A stretch of DNA of 64,000 nucleotides from Stutzerimonas stutzeri (GTDB taxonomy: Bacteria; Pseudomonadota; Gammaproteobacteria; Pseudomonadales; Pseudomonadaceae). Position 1 is the first letter of the stretch, and the number at the start of each line of letters is the position of its first letter. Both the position numbers and the translations under genes were made by a program. The notes beneath the pieces were generated by a model. It did not search any database. It had not been told where the DNA came from and worked only from the letters and a program-made list of their open reading frames with translations. The stretch covers positions 124,001 to 188,000 of the forward strand of contig NZ_JAMOII010000002.1 in NCBI RefSeq assembly GCF_024448985.1, read 5' to 3'. Below, piece after piece: positions 1 through 11,103 of the stretch.

Positions 1-644
1 ACGTTGAGGCCGCCGCAGCGGCTGTTGTCGGTCACTACGAGGTTCGCTGCGACGTACTGCAGGGTGACGCGGCAGGCGTATTCATCCGCACCCTCGACGA
101 TCCTCAGCAGATCACCGGAGGGTTGTGCTTGACCTTCGAAGGCGCCGACGTGGACAACCGGCTCGCCATAACTGTTCACGCCGCCCTGCCAGATCGCCTC
201 GCCTACGAGCGCAAGCGACCCGGTGGGCGAGGCGCGAGAAATGACGATGCTGTTGCCGCCGGCGATGGGCAGCCAGCGACCTATCCAGTCCTGCGCTGTG
301 GGAGGCGTAGAAGCAGTGTCGATTTCAATGTTGCGTGCTGGCAGCCAGCCTACGAATTCGCGCTTTTTGCCGAAGTACCATACGCAGGCCCAGCCATCGG
401 TTTGATTGCCGACCAAGAGTTCGTCGCCGTCCACGAGATAGGCCTTGCGTATGCAAGATTCATCATCGGGGCAGCCAGCGGCGTCATCCCTGAAGTGCAC
501 TCGCGAGTCAGCAGTGGCAACCACTTGTGCAGGTTGTACCTGATCGGCGAACGCCGGAAAAAAGCCGTTGCGGCAGGAATAGGCTTCGATGGCCTGCACA
601 GTTGGCGCTAGCAGCAGGCACAGCAGAAAGGCTTTGTATTGCAC
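1..644 (-). CDS. Hypothetical secreted protein, 3' end outside window
   Basis: The minus strand is open from a GTG at 644 to the window edge, so the C-terminus is missing. The start is supported by AAGGAG ten bases upstream. The product opens with a hydrophobic signal peptide ending near VQA (residues 1-17). A cysteine-containing segment follows, in which residues of the type GWACVWYFGKKREFVGWLP look like a bacterial SH3-like module. Exported SH3-like proteins often bind cell-wall or surface ligands, but no catalytic motif is visible and I do not recognise the family. It faces the same way as aguA and ends downstream of it, with no obvious functional link. Confidence 0.6.
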   Translation of the reverse strand, partial: MQYKAFLLCLLLAPTVQAIEAYSCRNGFFPAFADQVQPAQVVATADSRVHFRDDAAGCPDDESCIRKAYLVDGDELLVGNQTDGWACVWYFGKKREFVGWLPARNIEIDTASTPPTAQDWIGRWLPIAGGNSIVISRASPTGSLALVGEAIWQGGVNSYGEPVVHVGAFEGQAQPSGDLLRIVEGADEYACRVTLQYVAANLVVTDNSRCGGLN

Positions 645-703
645 GGCCTGCAAGCTCCTTCAGACTGGCTGCCCGCGTCGATGGCACGGACAGCGCGGGT
701 GCG

Positions 704-1819
704 TTACACCGGTGGTTGGCTCGATGCCGCCGGTTGCTGCTGAGTGATGCAGTGGATGTTGCCGCCGCCGAGCAGGATCTCCCGGCCCGGCACCATCACC
801 ACCTGATGCTTGGGGAAGATCCGGCTGAGGATGGCTTCTGCTTCGGCGTCCATCGGATCGTCAAATGACGGGGCGATGATGCCGCCATTGACGATCAGGA
901 AGTTGACGTAGCTGCCAGCCAGGCGAATCGACGGATCGCGCGGCTGACTGCCGATCAGCGGCACCACACCGGCGCATTCCTGCTCGGTGGCATGCAACGG
1001 GCCGGGGATCGGCATCTTGTGCACCACGAGCTCGCGATCCCAGGCATCGCGCGCCAGCTCCAGCACGCGCATGGCAGCTTGGCAGCGCTCGTAGTTCGGG
1101 TCGTCGCGATCATCGGTCCAGGCCAGTAGTACTTCACCGGGACGCACGAAGCAGCAGAAGTTGTCCACGTGACCGTCGGTTTCGTCGTTGTACAACCCGT
1201 GTGGTAGCCAGATGACCTTATCGATCGCCAGATAATCGGCCAGGACCGCTTCGATTTGCTCACGGGACAGGTGCGGGTTGCGATTGCGGTTGAGCAGGCA
1301 CTCCTCGGTGGTGATCAGGGTGCCTTCGCCGTCGACGTGAATCGAACCGCCTTCCAGTACGAAGCCCTCGGTGCGGTAGCGATGGCAGCGCTCGATTTCG
1401 AGAATCTTGCGCGCCACTTCGTCGTCGCGCTGCCAGTTGTCGTACAGCCCGCCCTCGAGGCCGCCCCAGGCGTTGAACATCCAGTCGACACCACGCAGAC
1501 CACCCTTGCCGTTGACCAGGAAGGTTGGCCCCGTATCGCGGACCCAGGCGTCATCGCTGCTGATTTCCACCAGCCGAATACGCGGGTCATCGAGTTGCTC
1601 CCGTGCGGCCTTGTATTGCTCGGCAGTGGCGCAGACGGTGACCGGCTCGAAGCGTGCGATGGCCTTTGCCACAGCGGTGAAAGCCGCCTGCGCCGGCGTG
1701 CCCTGGTCGCGCCAGTTATCCGGACGCTGCGGCCAGACCATCCAGGTCTGGCTGTGCGGCGCCCATTCGGCGGGCATGTGGAAGTCGTCGGCGCGAGGCT
1801 TGGTGCTGAGGGTCGTCAT
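704..1819 (-). CDS. aguA: Agmatine deiminase
   Basis: Hydrolyses agmatine to N-carbamoylputrescine and ammonia in the cytoplasm, the first step of the agmatine route to putrescine. The 371-residue product belongs to the peptidyl-arginine-deiminase-like family. It has the conserved C-terminal motif GGGNIHCIT, with the nucleophilic cysteine at residue 357, and a GHVDNF histidine motif. I start at the ATG at 1819 ([13 protein letters not shown]). An in-frame start exists at 1894, but it would run the coding sequence into a REP inverted repeat and add 25 unusual residues. aguB lies 107 bases upstream on the same strand and supplies the next enzyme. The regulator gene aguR is not in the window. 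Confidence 0.96.
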   Translation of the reverse strand: MTTLSTKPRADDFHMPAEWAPHSQTWMVWPQRPDNWRDQGTPAQAAFTAVAKAIARFEPVTVCATAEQYKAAREQLDDPRIRLVEISSDDAWVRDTGPTFLVNGKGGLRGVDWMFNAWGGLEGGLYDNWQRDDEVARKILEIERCHRYRTEGFVLEGGSIHVDGEGTLITTEECLLNRNRNPHLSREQIEAVLADYLAIDKVIWLPHGLYNDETDGHVDNFCCFVRPGEVLLAWTDDRDDPNYERCQAAMRVLELARDAWDRELVVHKMPIPGPLHATEQECAGVVPLIGSQPRDPSIRLAGSYVNFLIVNGGIIAPSFDDPMDAEAEAILSRIFPKHQVVMVPGREILLGGGNIHCITQQQPAASSQPPV

Positions 1820-1842
1820 CGGTGTTTTCCGTGAGAGCGCTT

Positions 1843-1907
1843 TGTAGGAGCGAGCTTGCTCGCGAACAGTTTGCATAGCCGAATTCGCGAGCAAGCTCGC
1901 TCCTACA
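1843..1907. repeat. REP-type inverted repeat between aguA and aguB
   Basis: Two perfectly complementary 24-base arms (1843-1866 and 1884-1907) flank a 17-base spacer. The arms begin TGTAGGAGCGAGCTTGCTCG, the hallmark of the common Pseudomonas REP family. Such elements are non-coding, often occur in head-to-head pairs and can form strong hairpins in mRNA. Here the element separates aguB from aguA within a probable transcription unit, so it may lower read-through or protect the upstream message. Confidence 0.9.
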
Positions 1908-1926
1908 ACGATGGGTCAATCTTCGG

Positions 1927-2805
1927 TCAGGACTCCAGCGAGCCGTCCAGGGTCTTGATCGGGCTGTAGAGGTTTGGTCGACGGTCGCGGAATACACCCC
2001 AGGCGCTGCGGATGTGCTCCAGCTGGTCCAGGTCGAATTCATGTACCAGTACGCCTTCGCTGGTCTGGTCCATTTCCTCGACCTTGGCGCCAAACTGATC
2101 GGCGATGAACGACGAGCCATAGAAGGTGATGTCGTAGCCGTCCTGCTCTTCGGTGCCGACGCGGTTGCTGGCGATCAACGGCATCAGGTTGGCGCCAGCG
2201 TGGCCCTGCTGGACGCGCTGCCAATGGTCGCGCGAGGTGATATTTGGGTCATGCGGCTCGCTGCCGATGGCGGTGGGGTAGAACAGCAGCTCGGCACCCA
2301 TCAGCGCCATGCTGCGCGCGGTTTCGGGGAACCACTGATCCCAGCAAATGGCCACGCCGATCTTCGCGTAGCGGGTGTTCCAGACCTTGAAGCCGGTATC
2401 GCCGGGGTTGAAGTAGTACTTCTCGTGGTAGCCGGGACCGTCTGGAATGTGGCTCTTGCGGTAGACGCCCAGTACCTTGCCATCGGCATCGATGATGGCG
2501 ATGGAGTTGAAGCGCGCGCGTCCGGCGACTTCGAAGAAGCTGATCGGCAGCACGACCTGCAGTTCGGCGGCGATCTTCCGGAAATGCTGAATCGCCGGGT
2601 TGTCCTCGACCGAGGTCGCCAGCTGCAGGTACTCGGGATTGGGCTTCTGGCAGAAGTAGGGGGTTTCGAACAGCTCCTGGATGAGAATCACCTGCGCACC
2701 CTTGGCGGCAGCTTCGCGGACCAACTTCTCGGCATTGGTGATATTTGCCTGGCGATCCCAGGAGCAGGCCATCTGAGTGGCGGCGACGGTAACGGTACGG
2801 GTCAT
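1927..2805 (-). CDS. aguB: N-carbamoylputrescine amidase
   Basis: Cytoplasmic nitrilase-superfamily enzyme that hydrolyses N-carbamoylputrescine to putrescine, CO2 and ammonia, directly following AguA. At 292 residues it has the usual length. The Glu-Lys-Cys triad can be placed at E44 (in LIQELFE), K117 (in YRKSHIPDG) and C154 (in VAICWDQWFPE). It is transcribed with, and upstream of, aguA, with a REP element between them. The ATG at 2805 begins the conserved MTRTVTVAATQMAC segment, so the start is secure. Confidence 0.97.
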   Translation of the reverse strand: MTRTVTVAATQMACSWDRQANITNAEKLVREAAAKGAQVILIQELFETPYFCQKPNPEYLQLATSVEDNPAIQHFRKIAAELQVVLPISFFEVAGRARFNSIAIIDADGKVLGVYRKSHIPDGPGYHEKYYFNPGDTGFKVWNTRYAKIGVAICWDQWFPETARSMALMGAELLFYPTAIGSEPHDPNITSRDHWQRVQQGHAGANLMPLIASNRVGTEEQDGYDITFYGSSFIADQFGAKVEEMDQTSEGVLVHEFDLDQLEHIRSAWGVFRDRRPNLYSPIKTLDGSLES

Positions 2806-2947
2806 GGCGGCCTCACTGAATTGGGGCGTTTAGAAAATGGAGTGGATTTTAGGCGGGAAGTTTGGAAAAGACGATAAAGGCGCTGGAGGCAGAACGAGAA
2901 ATGCGGCGCCAGCGCTTCAGTGAGGTTGTGGGGTGGGCCGGACCGCC

Positions 2948-3031
2948 GTAGGGTGGGCTCCAGCCCACCGCCGACACCTCGGTGGGGCCGACTTGGTGGG
3001 CTGAAGCGGAGCGCCGCCCGGCCGACCCTAC
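2948..3031. repeat. REP-like element, second family (GTAGGGTGGGCT type)
   Basis: The element opens with GTAGGGTGGGCTCCAGCCCACC, itself a hairpin, and closes with GGTGGGCTGAAGCGGAGCGC followed by ACCCTAC, so its ends are inverted relative to each other. Closely similar sequence recurs at 39571-39742, which shows that it is a dispersed repeat. It lies between aguB and the end of spuI, where it could act as a transcript-stabilising or terminating hairpin for spuI on the minus strand. Confidence 0.8.
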
Positions 3032-3073
3032 GATTGTTTCTCTGCCCGCCAGCGCTTTGATCGGCTTCCGCTT

Positions 3074-4450
3074 TTAAACCGTATGCAGATACCAGTTGTA
3101 TTCAAGATCGGAGATCGAATGCTCGAATTCGGCCAGTTCGCTTTCCTTGCAGGCCACGAAGATGTCGATGTACTCCGGGCTGATGTAGCGGGCCATGATT
3201 TCGTTGTCATCCAGCTCGCGCAGGGCGTCGCGCAGGTTGGAGGGTAGGCTCGGTTCGACCTGCTCGTAGGAGTTGCCCTCAATCGGCTGGTCGGGTGCGA
3301 TCTTGTTGGTCAGGCCATGATGGACGCCAGCGAGCACGCTGGCCAGCAGTAGGTAAGGGTTGGCATCCGCCCCGGCGACGCGATGCTCGATGCGTACTGA
3401 GTCCGCGCTGTCGGTCGGCACGCGTAGCGCTACGGTGCGGTTGTCCAGGCCCCAGCACGGCGCATTCGGTACGTAGAACTGAGCGCCGAAGCGGCGGTAC
3501 GAGTTGACGTTGGGGCAGAGGAAGGCCATCGACGCCGCCATGGTCTGCTGGATACCGCCGATGGCATGACGCAGGGTTTCGCTCTCCAACGGATTGTCGG
3601 TGGCGAAAATATTGTTGCCGTTCTTGTCGAGCAGCGAGATGTGCACGTGCAGCCCGTTCCCGGCCTGGCCCGGGTAGGGCTTGGCCATGAAGGTGGTGTC
3701 CATCTCGTGGTCGTAGGCGATGTTCTTGATCAGCCGCTTGAGCAGCACGGCGTAGTCGCAGGCCTTGATCGGATCGGCGACGTGATGAAGGTTGACCTCG
3801 AACTGCGCCGGCGCGCTTTCCTTGACGATGGCGTCGGCGGGAATGCCCTGTTCCTTGGCCCCCTCGAGAATGTCCTGCAGGCAGTCGACGTATTCGTCCA
3901 GATCGTCGATCAGGTAGACCTGGGTCGACTGCGGGCGCTTGCCGGAAATCGGTGAGCGCGGCGGTTGCGGACGGCCATTCACGTTCTCCTGATCGATCAG
4001 ATAGAACTCCAGTTCGAAGGCCGCACAGATGGTCAGGCCCAGCTCATCGAACTTGCTGACGACCTGGCGTAGCACTTCACGTGGGTCGGCAAAAAAAGGC
4101 GAGCCGTCGCGCTCATGCATGGTCATCAACAGTTGCGCAGTGGGACGCTTCTGCCAGGGTTCGTTGCTGAGGGTGTTGGGAATGGGGAAGCAGGTCCGGT
4201 CCGAGTCGCCGATGTCCATCCCGAGCCCGGAGCTTTCCACTGTGATGCCATTGATGTCGAGTGCGAATAGCGAGGCGGGCAGGTTGATCCCTTTTTCATA
4301 CACCTTATGCAGACTGGCGCGCTCGATGCGCTTGCCTCGAACGACACCGTTCATGTCTGCGATCAGCAGGTCGACGTACTGGACCTCCGGGTGTTCTTTC
4401 AGAAACGCGTTCGCTTCATTGAGCTGAACGGCACGCGGCGGCGGAAGCAT
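3074..4450 (-). CDS. spuI: Gamma-glutamylpolyamine synthetase (glutamine synthetase family)
   Basis: ATP-dependent ligase of the glutamine-synthetase fold that joins glutamate to a polyamine, probably putrescine, as in the PuuA/Spu pathway. The 458-residue protein has the N-terminal beta-grasp segment (about 20-110) with DMNGVVRGKRI, the catalytic AFELEFYLID segment, GLHVHISL and the ATP-site region NRTVALRVP. It differs from GlnA, lacking the adenylylation-loop signature, and matches the glutamyl-polyamine clade. The start at 4450 has AAGGTG eight bases upstream. It is divergent from spuA and in the same orientation as aguBA. A second paralogue (spuB) lies across the intergenic region. Confidence 0.93.
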   Translation of the reverse strand: MLPPPRAVQLNEANAFLKEHPEVQYVDLLIADMNGVVRGKRIERASLHKVYEKGINLPASLFALDINGITVESSGLGMDIGDSDRTCFPIPNTLSNEPWQKRPTAQLLMTMHERDGSPFFADPREVLRQVVSKFDELGLTICAAFELEFYLIDQENVNGRPQPPRSPISGKRPQSTQVYLIDDLDEYVDCLQDILEGAKEQGIPADAIVKESAPAQFEVNLHHVADPIKACDYAVLLKRLIKNIAYDHEMDTTFMAKPYPGQAGNGLHVHISLLDKNGNNIFATDNPLESETLRHAIGGIQQTMAASMAFLCPNVNSYRRFGAQFYVPNAPCWGLDNRTVALRVPTDSADSVRIEHRVAGADANPYLLLASVLAGVHHGLTNKIAPDQPIEGNSYEQVEPSLPSNLRDALRELDDNEIMARYISPEYIDIFVACKESELAEFEHSISDLEYNWYLHTV

Positions 4451-4537
4451 GATGAAAACACCTTAATTGTTAAAAATTTCAATCATCAAACAACATGACT
4501 TGGAGTCAATCGGAAAGCCAAGTCGCTGTCAATAGCG

Positions 4538-4579
4538 CCTCAAAACGCCCCATGAATGCCCATTAGGGGCGGTTTTAGG
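4538..4579. promoter_or_regulatory. Imperfect 14-bp inverted repeat in the spuI-spuA divergent region
   Basis: CCTCAAAACGCCCC (4538-4551) and GGGGCGGTTTTAGG (4566-4579) are complementary at 12 of 14 positions across a 14-base spacer. They sit in the 252-base region between the divergent spuI and spuA starts. The location fits an operator shared by the two transcription units, or a 5'-leader hairpin. No regulator is encoded nearby, so the assignment is inference. The stretch beside spuI (about 4460-4500) is notably AT-rich, as expected of a promoter, but I cannot place -35/-10 boxes confidently. Confidence 0.4.
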
Positions 4580-4702
4580 GCACGGCCGGAAAAAAATTCA
4601 CGGCGCTGCGGTTGCTTTCGGAAGGACAACGGGTCGGCTATTGTCTATAAAAATGAACAAGACTACTCTCCGATGAGCACCCTTCTGAAAGACGAGTATC
4701 AC

Positions 4703-5449
4703 ATGCCTCGCGTGCCATTGATCGGCGTATCCGCCTGTACCAGGCAGATCGGCCACCACAGCTTCCATATCGCCGGTGACAAATACCTGCGTGCCGCAGC
4801 GGTCGCCGGCTTGCCCCTGGTCATCCCAGCGCTGGGTGACCTAATCAATCCGACAGCTCTACTAGATAGCGTAGACGGCCTGCTCTTCACAGGCTCGCCA
4901 TCGAACGTCGAGCCTCATCATTATGGCGGGTCGGCCAGTGCCGAAGGCACGCCACACGATCCTCCTCGTGACCAGCTGACCCTGCCGCTGATTCGCGCGG
5001 CGGTAGAGGCCGGTATTCCGGTGTTCGGCGTCTGTCGCGGTTTTCAGGAAATGAACGTGGCGTTCGGCGGCAGTCTGCATCAGAAAGTGCACGAGGCCGG
5101 CCCCTATGCCGACCATCGCGAGCGGGCCGAAGACCCGGTCGACATCCAGTACGGGCTTAGTCATCCGCTGCATGTGCAACCCGGTGGCTTGCTGGAGCGT
5201 CTCGGGTTGCCGCCGCATATGGAAGTCAATTCGGTGCACGGCCAGGGTGTCGAGCGCCTTGGCGAGGGGCTGCGCATCGAGGCACTGGCGCCGGACGGAC
5301 TGATCGAGGCGTTTTCCGTCGAGGCGGCGCAGACCTTCGCGCTCGGCGTCCAATGGCATCCTGAATGGAAGGTGCATGAGCACCCTTATTACCTGGCGTT
5401 GTTCCAGGGCTTTGCCCGCGCTTGCCAGGAACGCGCGGGACGGCGCTGA
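4703..5449 (+). CDS. spuA: Gamma-glutamyl-GABA hydrolase (class I glutamine amidotransferase)
   Basis: Releases GABA and glutamate from gamma-glutamyl-GABA, the hydrolytic step of the glutamylated putrescine pathway (PuuD equivalent). Starting at the ATG at 4703 (MPRVPLIGVSACTRQIG) the protein has 248 residues, matching PuuD. In-frame starts at 4556 and 4673 would add poorly conserved residues. The nucleophile is C111 in FGVCRGFQE, and the His-Glu pair is in VQWHPEWK. The segment GLLFTGSPSNVEPHHYG is typical of the family. It is the first gene of spuABCDEFGH, 44 bases before spuB. Confidence 0.94.
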   Translation: MPRVPLIGVSACTRQIGHHSFHIAGDKYLRAAAVAGLPLVIPALGDLINPTALLDSVDGLLFTGSPSNVEPHHYGGSASAEGTPHDPPRDQLTLPLIRAAVEAGIPVFGVCRGFQEMNVAFGGSLHQKVHEAGPYADHRERAEDPVDIQYGLSHPLHVQPGGLLERLGLPPHMEVNSVHGQGVERLGEGLRIEALAPDGLIEAFSVEAAQTFALGVQWHPEWKVHEHPYYLALFQGFARACQERAGRR

Positions 5450-5493
5450 GCGCAGGCCGGCCCGGCGCTCGTTTCATCAACTCTGAGGTCATC

Positions 5494-6852
5494 ATGACTA
5501 GCACGCTCGACCAGCTCACTGGCTGGCTCAAAGAACGCAAGATTACGGAAGTGGAATGCCTGATCAGCGACCTGACCGGCATCGCCCGCGGCAAGATTTC
5601 ACCGACCAACAAGTTCCTCGACGAGCGCGGCATGCGCCTGCCGGAAAGCGTCCTGCTGCAGACGGTCACCGGTGACTACGTCGAGGATGACATCTACTAC
5701 GAGCTGCTCGATCCGGCGGACATCGACATGTTCTGCCGCCCCGATCCCGACGCGGTGTTCCTGGTGCCCTGGGCCATCGAGCCGACCGCGCAGGTGATCC
5801 ACGATACCTACGACAAGATGGGCAACCCCATCGAGATCTCGCCGCGCAACATCCTCAAGCGTGTGCTGAAGATGTACGCCGAGCGCGGCTGGCAGCCCAT
5901 CGTCGCGCCGGAGATGGAGTTCTATCTGACCAAGCGCTGCGAGGACCCGGACCTCCCGTTCCAGCCGCCGATTGGCCGTTCGGGGCGACAGGAGACCGGC
6001 CGTCAGTCGTTCTCCATCGACGCGGCCAACGAGTTCGATCCGCTGTTCGAAGACATGTACGACTGGTGCGAGGCCCAGGGCCTGGACTTGGATACGTTGA
6101 TCCACGAGGAAGGCACCGCGCAGATGGAAATCAACTTCCGTCACGGCGAAGCGCTGCACCTGGCCGACCAGATCCTGGTGTTCAAACGCACCATGCGCGA
6201 GGCGGCGCTCAAGCACAACGTCGCCGCCACATTCATGGCCAAGCCGATGACCGGCGAGCCGGGCAGCGCCATGCACCTGCACCAGAGCGTGGTGGACATC
6301 GAAACCGGGCGTAACGTGTTTTCCAACGCCGATGGCTCCATGAGCCAGCTGTTCTTGCACCACGTCGGCGGTCTGCAGAAATACATTCCCGAGCTGCTGC
6401 CGATGTTCGCGCCCAACGTCAATTCGTTCCGCCGTTTCCTGCCCGATACCTCGGCGCCGGTGAACGTCGAGTGGGGCGAGGAAAACCGCACCGTAGGCCT
6501 GCGCGTGCCGGATTCCGACCCGCAGAACCGCCGCGTCGAGAATCGTCTGCCGGGCGCCGACGCCAATCCGTATCTGGCCATTGCCGCCAGCCTGTTGTGC
6601 GGCTACATCGGCATGGTCGAAGGGCTGAACCCGAGTCCGCCAGTCAAGGGCCGCGGTTACGAACGCCGCAACCTGCGCCTGCCGCTGACCTTGGAAGCCG
6701 CGCTGGAACGCATGGAGAATTGCCGCGAGCTGGTCAAATACCTGAGCCCGAAATTCATCACCGGCTATGTCGCGGTCAAGCGCGCCGAGCAGGAGAATTA
6801 TCACCGGGTGATCAGCTCATGGGAGCGGGAATTCTTGATGTTGTCGGTTTAA
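5494..6852 (+). CDS. spuB: Gamma-glutamylpolyamine synthetase (glutamine synthetase family)
   Basis: Second glutamine-synthetase-family ligase of the locus, 452 residues from the ATG at 5494, which has GAGG six bases upstream. Family motifs are present: SDLTGIARGK near the N-terminus, APEMEFYL, GSAMHLHQS (substrate and metal region) and ENRTVGLRVP. It probably glutamylates a different polyamine, or the same one under different conditions, from SpuI. Together with SpuC and SpuA it forms the gamma-glutamyl branch. It follows spuA closely and is separated from spuC by a tandem heptamer repeat. Confidence 0.94.
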   Translation: MTSTLDQLTGWLKERKITEVECLISDLTGIARGKISPTNKFLDERGMRLPESVLLQTVTGDYVEDDIYYELLDPADIDMFCRPDPDAVFLVPWAIEPTAQVIHDTYDKMGNPIEISPRNILKRVLKMYAERGWQPIVAPEMEFYLTKRCEDPDLPFQPPIGRSGRQETGRQSFSIDAANEFDPLFEDMYDWCEAQGLDLDTLIHEEGTAQMEINFRHGEALHLADQILVFKRTMREAALKHNVAATFMAKPMTGEPGSAMHLHQSVVDIETGRNVFSNADGSMSQLFLHHVGGLQKYIPELLPMFAPNVNSFRRFLPDTSAPVNVEWGEENRTVGLRVPDSDPQNRRVENRLPGADANPYLAIAASLLCGYIGMVEGLNPSPPVKGRGYERRNLRLPLTLEAALERMENCRELVKYLSPKFITGYVAVKRAEQENYHRVISSWEREFLMLSV

Positions 6853-6893
6853 CAACAGCTAGAAGCCGGAAGTTAGAAGCCGAAAGCTCGGAG

Positions 6894-6949
6894 CTTCAAG
6901 CTTCAAGCTTCAAGCTTCAAGCTTCAAGCTTCAAGCTTCAAGCTTCAAG
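6894..6949. repeat. Tandem repeat, eight copies of CTTCAAG
   Basis: Eight perfect head-to-tail copies of the heptamer CTTCAAG fill the spuB-spuC intergenic region, preceded by degenerate AGAAGCC/GAAAGCT relatives from about 6861. In the spuC frame it would read as repeats of QASSFKL, with no stop before the spuC ATG. Related AAGCTTGAAG sequence recurs after the last complete gene (about 63775-63805). The repeat looks like a slippage-prone simple-sequence tract. Confidence 0.95.
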
Positions 6950-6992
6950 CCAGAGCAAAAGCAAACGACGGGACCAACCAAAAGAGGTGACC

Positions 6993-8351
6993 ATGAGTGA
7001 TTCGCAAACCCTGCAATGGCAAGCCCTGAGCCGCGACCACCATCTGCCGCCGTTCACCGACTTCAAGGCGCTCAACGCCAAGGGCACGCGCATCATCACC
7101 CGTGGAGAGGGGGTCTATCTCTGGGATAGCGAAGGCCACAAAATCCTCGACGCCATGGCCGGGCTCTGGTGCGTCAACCTGGGTTATGGCCGTGAGGAAC
7201 TGGTCGAGGCCGCGACCCGGCAGATGCGCGAGCTGCCGTACTACAACCTGTTCTTCCAGACCGCCCACCCACCAGCTCTGGCGCTGGCCAAGGCGATCGC
7301 CGAGATCGCGCCCGAGGGCATGAATCACGTGTTCTTCACCGGCTCGGGCTCCGAGGCCAACGACACCGTGTTGCGCATGGTGCGCCATTATTGGGCGATC
7401 AAGGGGCAGCCACAGAAGAAAGTGGTCATCGGTCGCTGGAACGGTTATCACGGCTCGACCATCGCTGGTGCCAGCCTCGGCGGCATGAAGGCCATGCACG
7501 AACAGAGCGACGGCCCAATTCCAGGCATCGAACACATCGACCAACCCTACTGGTTCGGTGAGGGCGGTGATCTCGATCCGCAAGAATTCGGTATACGCGT
7601 CGCGCAGCAGCTGGAGGACAAAATCCGTGAAGTGGGCGAAGACAAGGTTGCCGCCTTTATCGCCGAGCCGATCCAGGGTGCTGGCGGTGTGATCATCCCG
7701 CCGGACAGCTACTGGCCGAAGGTCCGCGAAATTCTTGACCGCTACGACATTCTGCTGGTTGCCGATGAAGTCATCTGCGGCTTCGGCCGTACCGGCGAAT
7801 GGTTCGGCAGCGACCATTACGGCAACGCCCCTGACCTGATGCCCATCGCCAAGGGCTTGACCTCCGGTTATCTGCCCATGGGCGGCGTAGTCGTGCGCGA
7901 CGAAGTGGTGCACACCCTTAACGAGGGCGGCGAGTTCTATCACGGCTTCACTTACTCGGGGCACCCGGTGGCCGCCGCTGTGGCGCTAGAAAACATCCGC
8001 ATCATGCGTGAAGAGAAAATCGTCGAACGGGTCAAGGCGAAGACGGCACCCTATTTGCAATCTCGCTGGCGTGAGCTGGTCGAGCACCCGCTGGTCGGCG
8101 AGGCGCGTGGCGTCGGCATGCTCGGTGCGCTGGAGCTGGTGAAGAACAAGAAAACCCGCGAGCGTTTCGCCGATCCGGGCGTGGGCATGCTCTGTCGCGA
8201 GCATTGCTTCCGCAACGGTCTGGTGATGCGCGCGGTGGGCGACACCATGATCATTTCGCCGCCGCTGGTGATAAACGAAGAGCAGATCGACGAGCTGATC
8301 GGCAAGGTTCGGCAGTGCCTGGACGCAACCGCCAAAGACGCGTTGGGCTGA
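6993..8351 (+). CDS. spuC: Polyamine (putrescine/spermidine):pyruvate aminotransferase
   Basis: Class III PLP-dependent aminotransferase that moves the terminal amino group of putrescine, and probably cadaverine or spermidine, to pyruvate, giving the aminoaldehyde and alanine. It is cytoplasmic, 452 residues long, and starts at the ATG at 6993, which has GAGGTGACC just upstream. The PLP lysine is K287 in MPIAKGLTSGYLPMGG, and the phosphate/cofactor region TGSGSEANDTVLRM and the DEVICGFGRTG motif are intact. The open frame extends upstream through the CTTCAAG repeat, but conservation begins at MSDSQTLQWQ. The product feeds the GABA/succinate route. Confidence 0.95.
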   Translation: MSDSQTLQWQALSRDHHLPPFTDFKALNAKGTRIITRGEGVYLWDSEGHKILDAMAGLWCVNLGYGREELVEAATRQMRELPYYNLFFQTAHPPALALAKAIAEIAPEGMNHVFFTGSGSEANDTVLRMVRHYWAIKGQPQKKVVIGRWNGYHGSTIAGASLGGMKAMHEQSDGPIPGIEHIDQPYWFGEGGDLDPQEFGIRVAQQLEDKIREVGEDKVAAFIAEPIQGAGGVIIPPDSYWPKVREILDRYDILLVADEVICGFGRTGEWFGSDHYGNAPDLMPIAKGLTSGYLPMGGVVVRDEVVHTLNEGGEFYHGFTYSGHPVAAAVALENIRIMREEKIVERVKAKTAPYLQSRWRELVEHPLVGEARGVGMLGALELVKNKKTRERFADPGVGMLCREHCFRNGLVMRAVGDTMIISPPLVINEEQIDELIGKVRQCLDATAKDALG

Positions 8352-8401
8352 CATGGGCGTGCCGGCAACGGTGTGTTCAGGGCTAAATGAACTAACGTTC
8401 G

Positions 8402-8419
8402 GGCTGTTGAAAAACAGCC
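8402..8419. other. GAAA-loop hairpin downstream of spuC
   Basis: GGCTGTT and AACAGCC pair around a GAAA tetraloop in the 219-base spuC-spuD gap. No T-tract follows, so it is not a classic intrinsic terminator. It may be an attenuator or mRNA-stabilising hairpin that helps the binding-protein genes be expressed at a different level from the catabolic genes. The rest of the gap shows nothing recognisable except the spuD ribosome-binding site. Confidence 0.4.
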
Positions 8420-8528
8420 ACCGACCTTGCCAGACTGCGCGCCTGTTCTGGCCTGACTTACCGAGGGGTGTGTCGATGCCGGCACAGCCATTAGCTGTCC
8501 AGGTGCAATGAGGGTGGCCTCAGCGTGA

Positions 8529-9668
<1,140 letters not shown>

Positions 9669-9906
9669 TGGGTCGTTGATGTTGGAGCGCTCAGGCTGGC
9701 TCTCGCGAGCGGCCTGGGTGCTGTGTCGGTGCTTTATTTGGGGGGGATGTCATGCACACAGCCGCATTTTTCTGCCCGGCACGCCTCATGCGTCGTTCTT
9801 ATCCTGAGGCAGTCACGCACGCCAGTTGCGTTCTGCCAGTTGATTTTTAGAGGTTTTTCCAATAAACAGCCCGCCTTTCGCCCGCTGTGGCAGGCGCGGT
9901 CTGTAA

Positions 9907-11007
<1,101 letters not shown>

Positions 11008-11103
11008 CGGCCACGGGCGCGGCGGCTCACTAGCGCCGCGCTCACTCGAATCGATACCACCCGGCGCTGTCCGGGCCCTTTTCTTTCAATCGGGAGTTCG
11101 CGC

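Noticed and set aside
4608-4656. Sigma-70 promoter for spuA (TTGCTT with TATAAA)
   Set aside because: The boxes are 28 bases apart and no alternative -35 fits a 16-18 base spacing, so I do not report a promoter here.
5599-6804. Long minus-strand open frame opposite spuB
   Set aside because: It is the antisense shadow of a well-conserved glutamine-synthetase-family gene; high GC and codon bias keep the reverse frame open. No signal, motif or ribosome-binding site supports it.
6894-6949. Tandem CTTCAAG array considered as a CRISPR array
   Set aside because: The repeats are seven bases with no spacers; CRISPR repeats are longer and alternate with unique spacers, and no cas gene is nearby.
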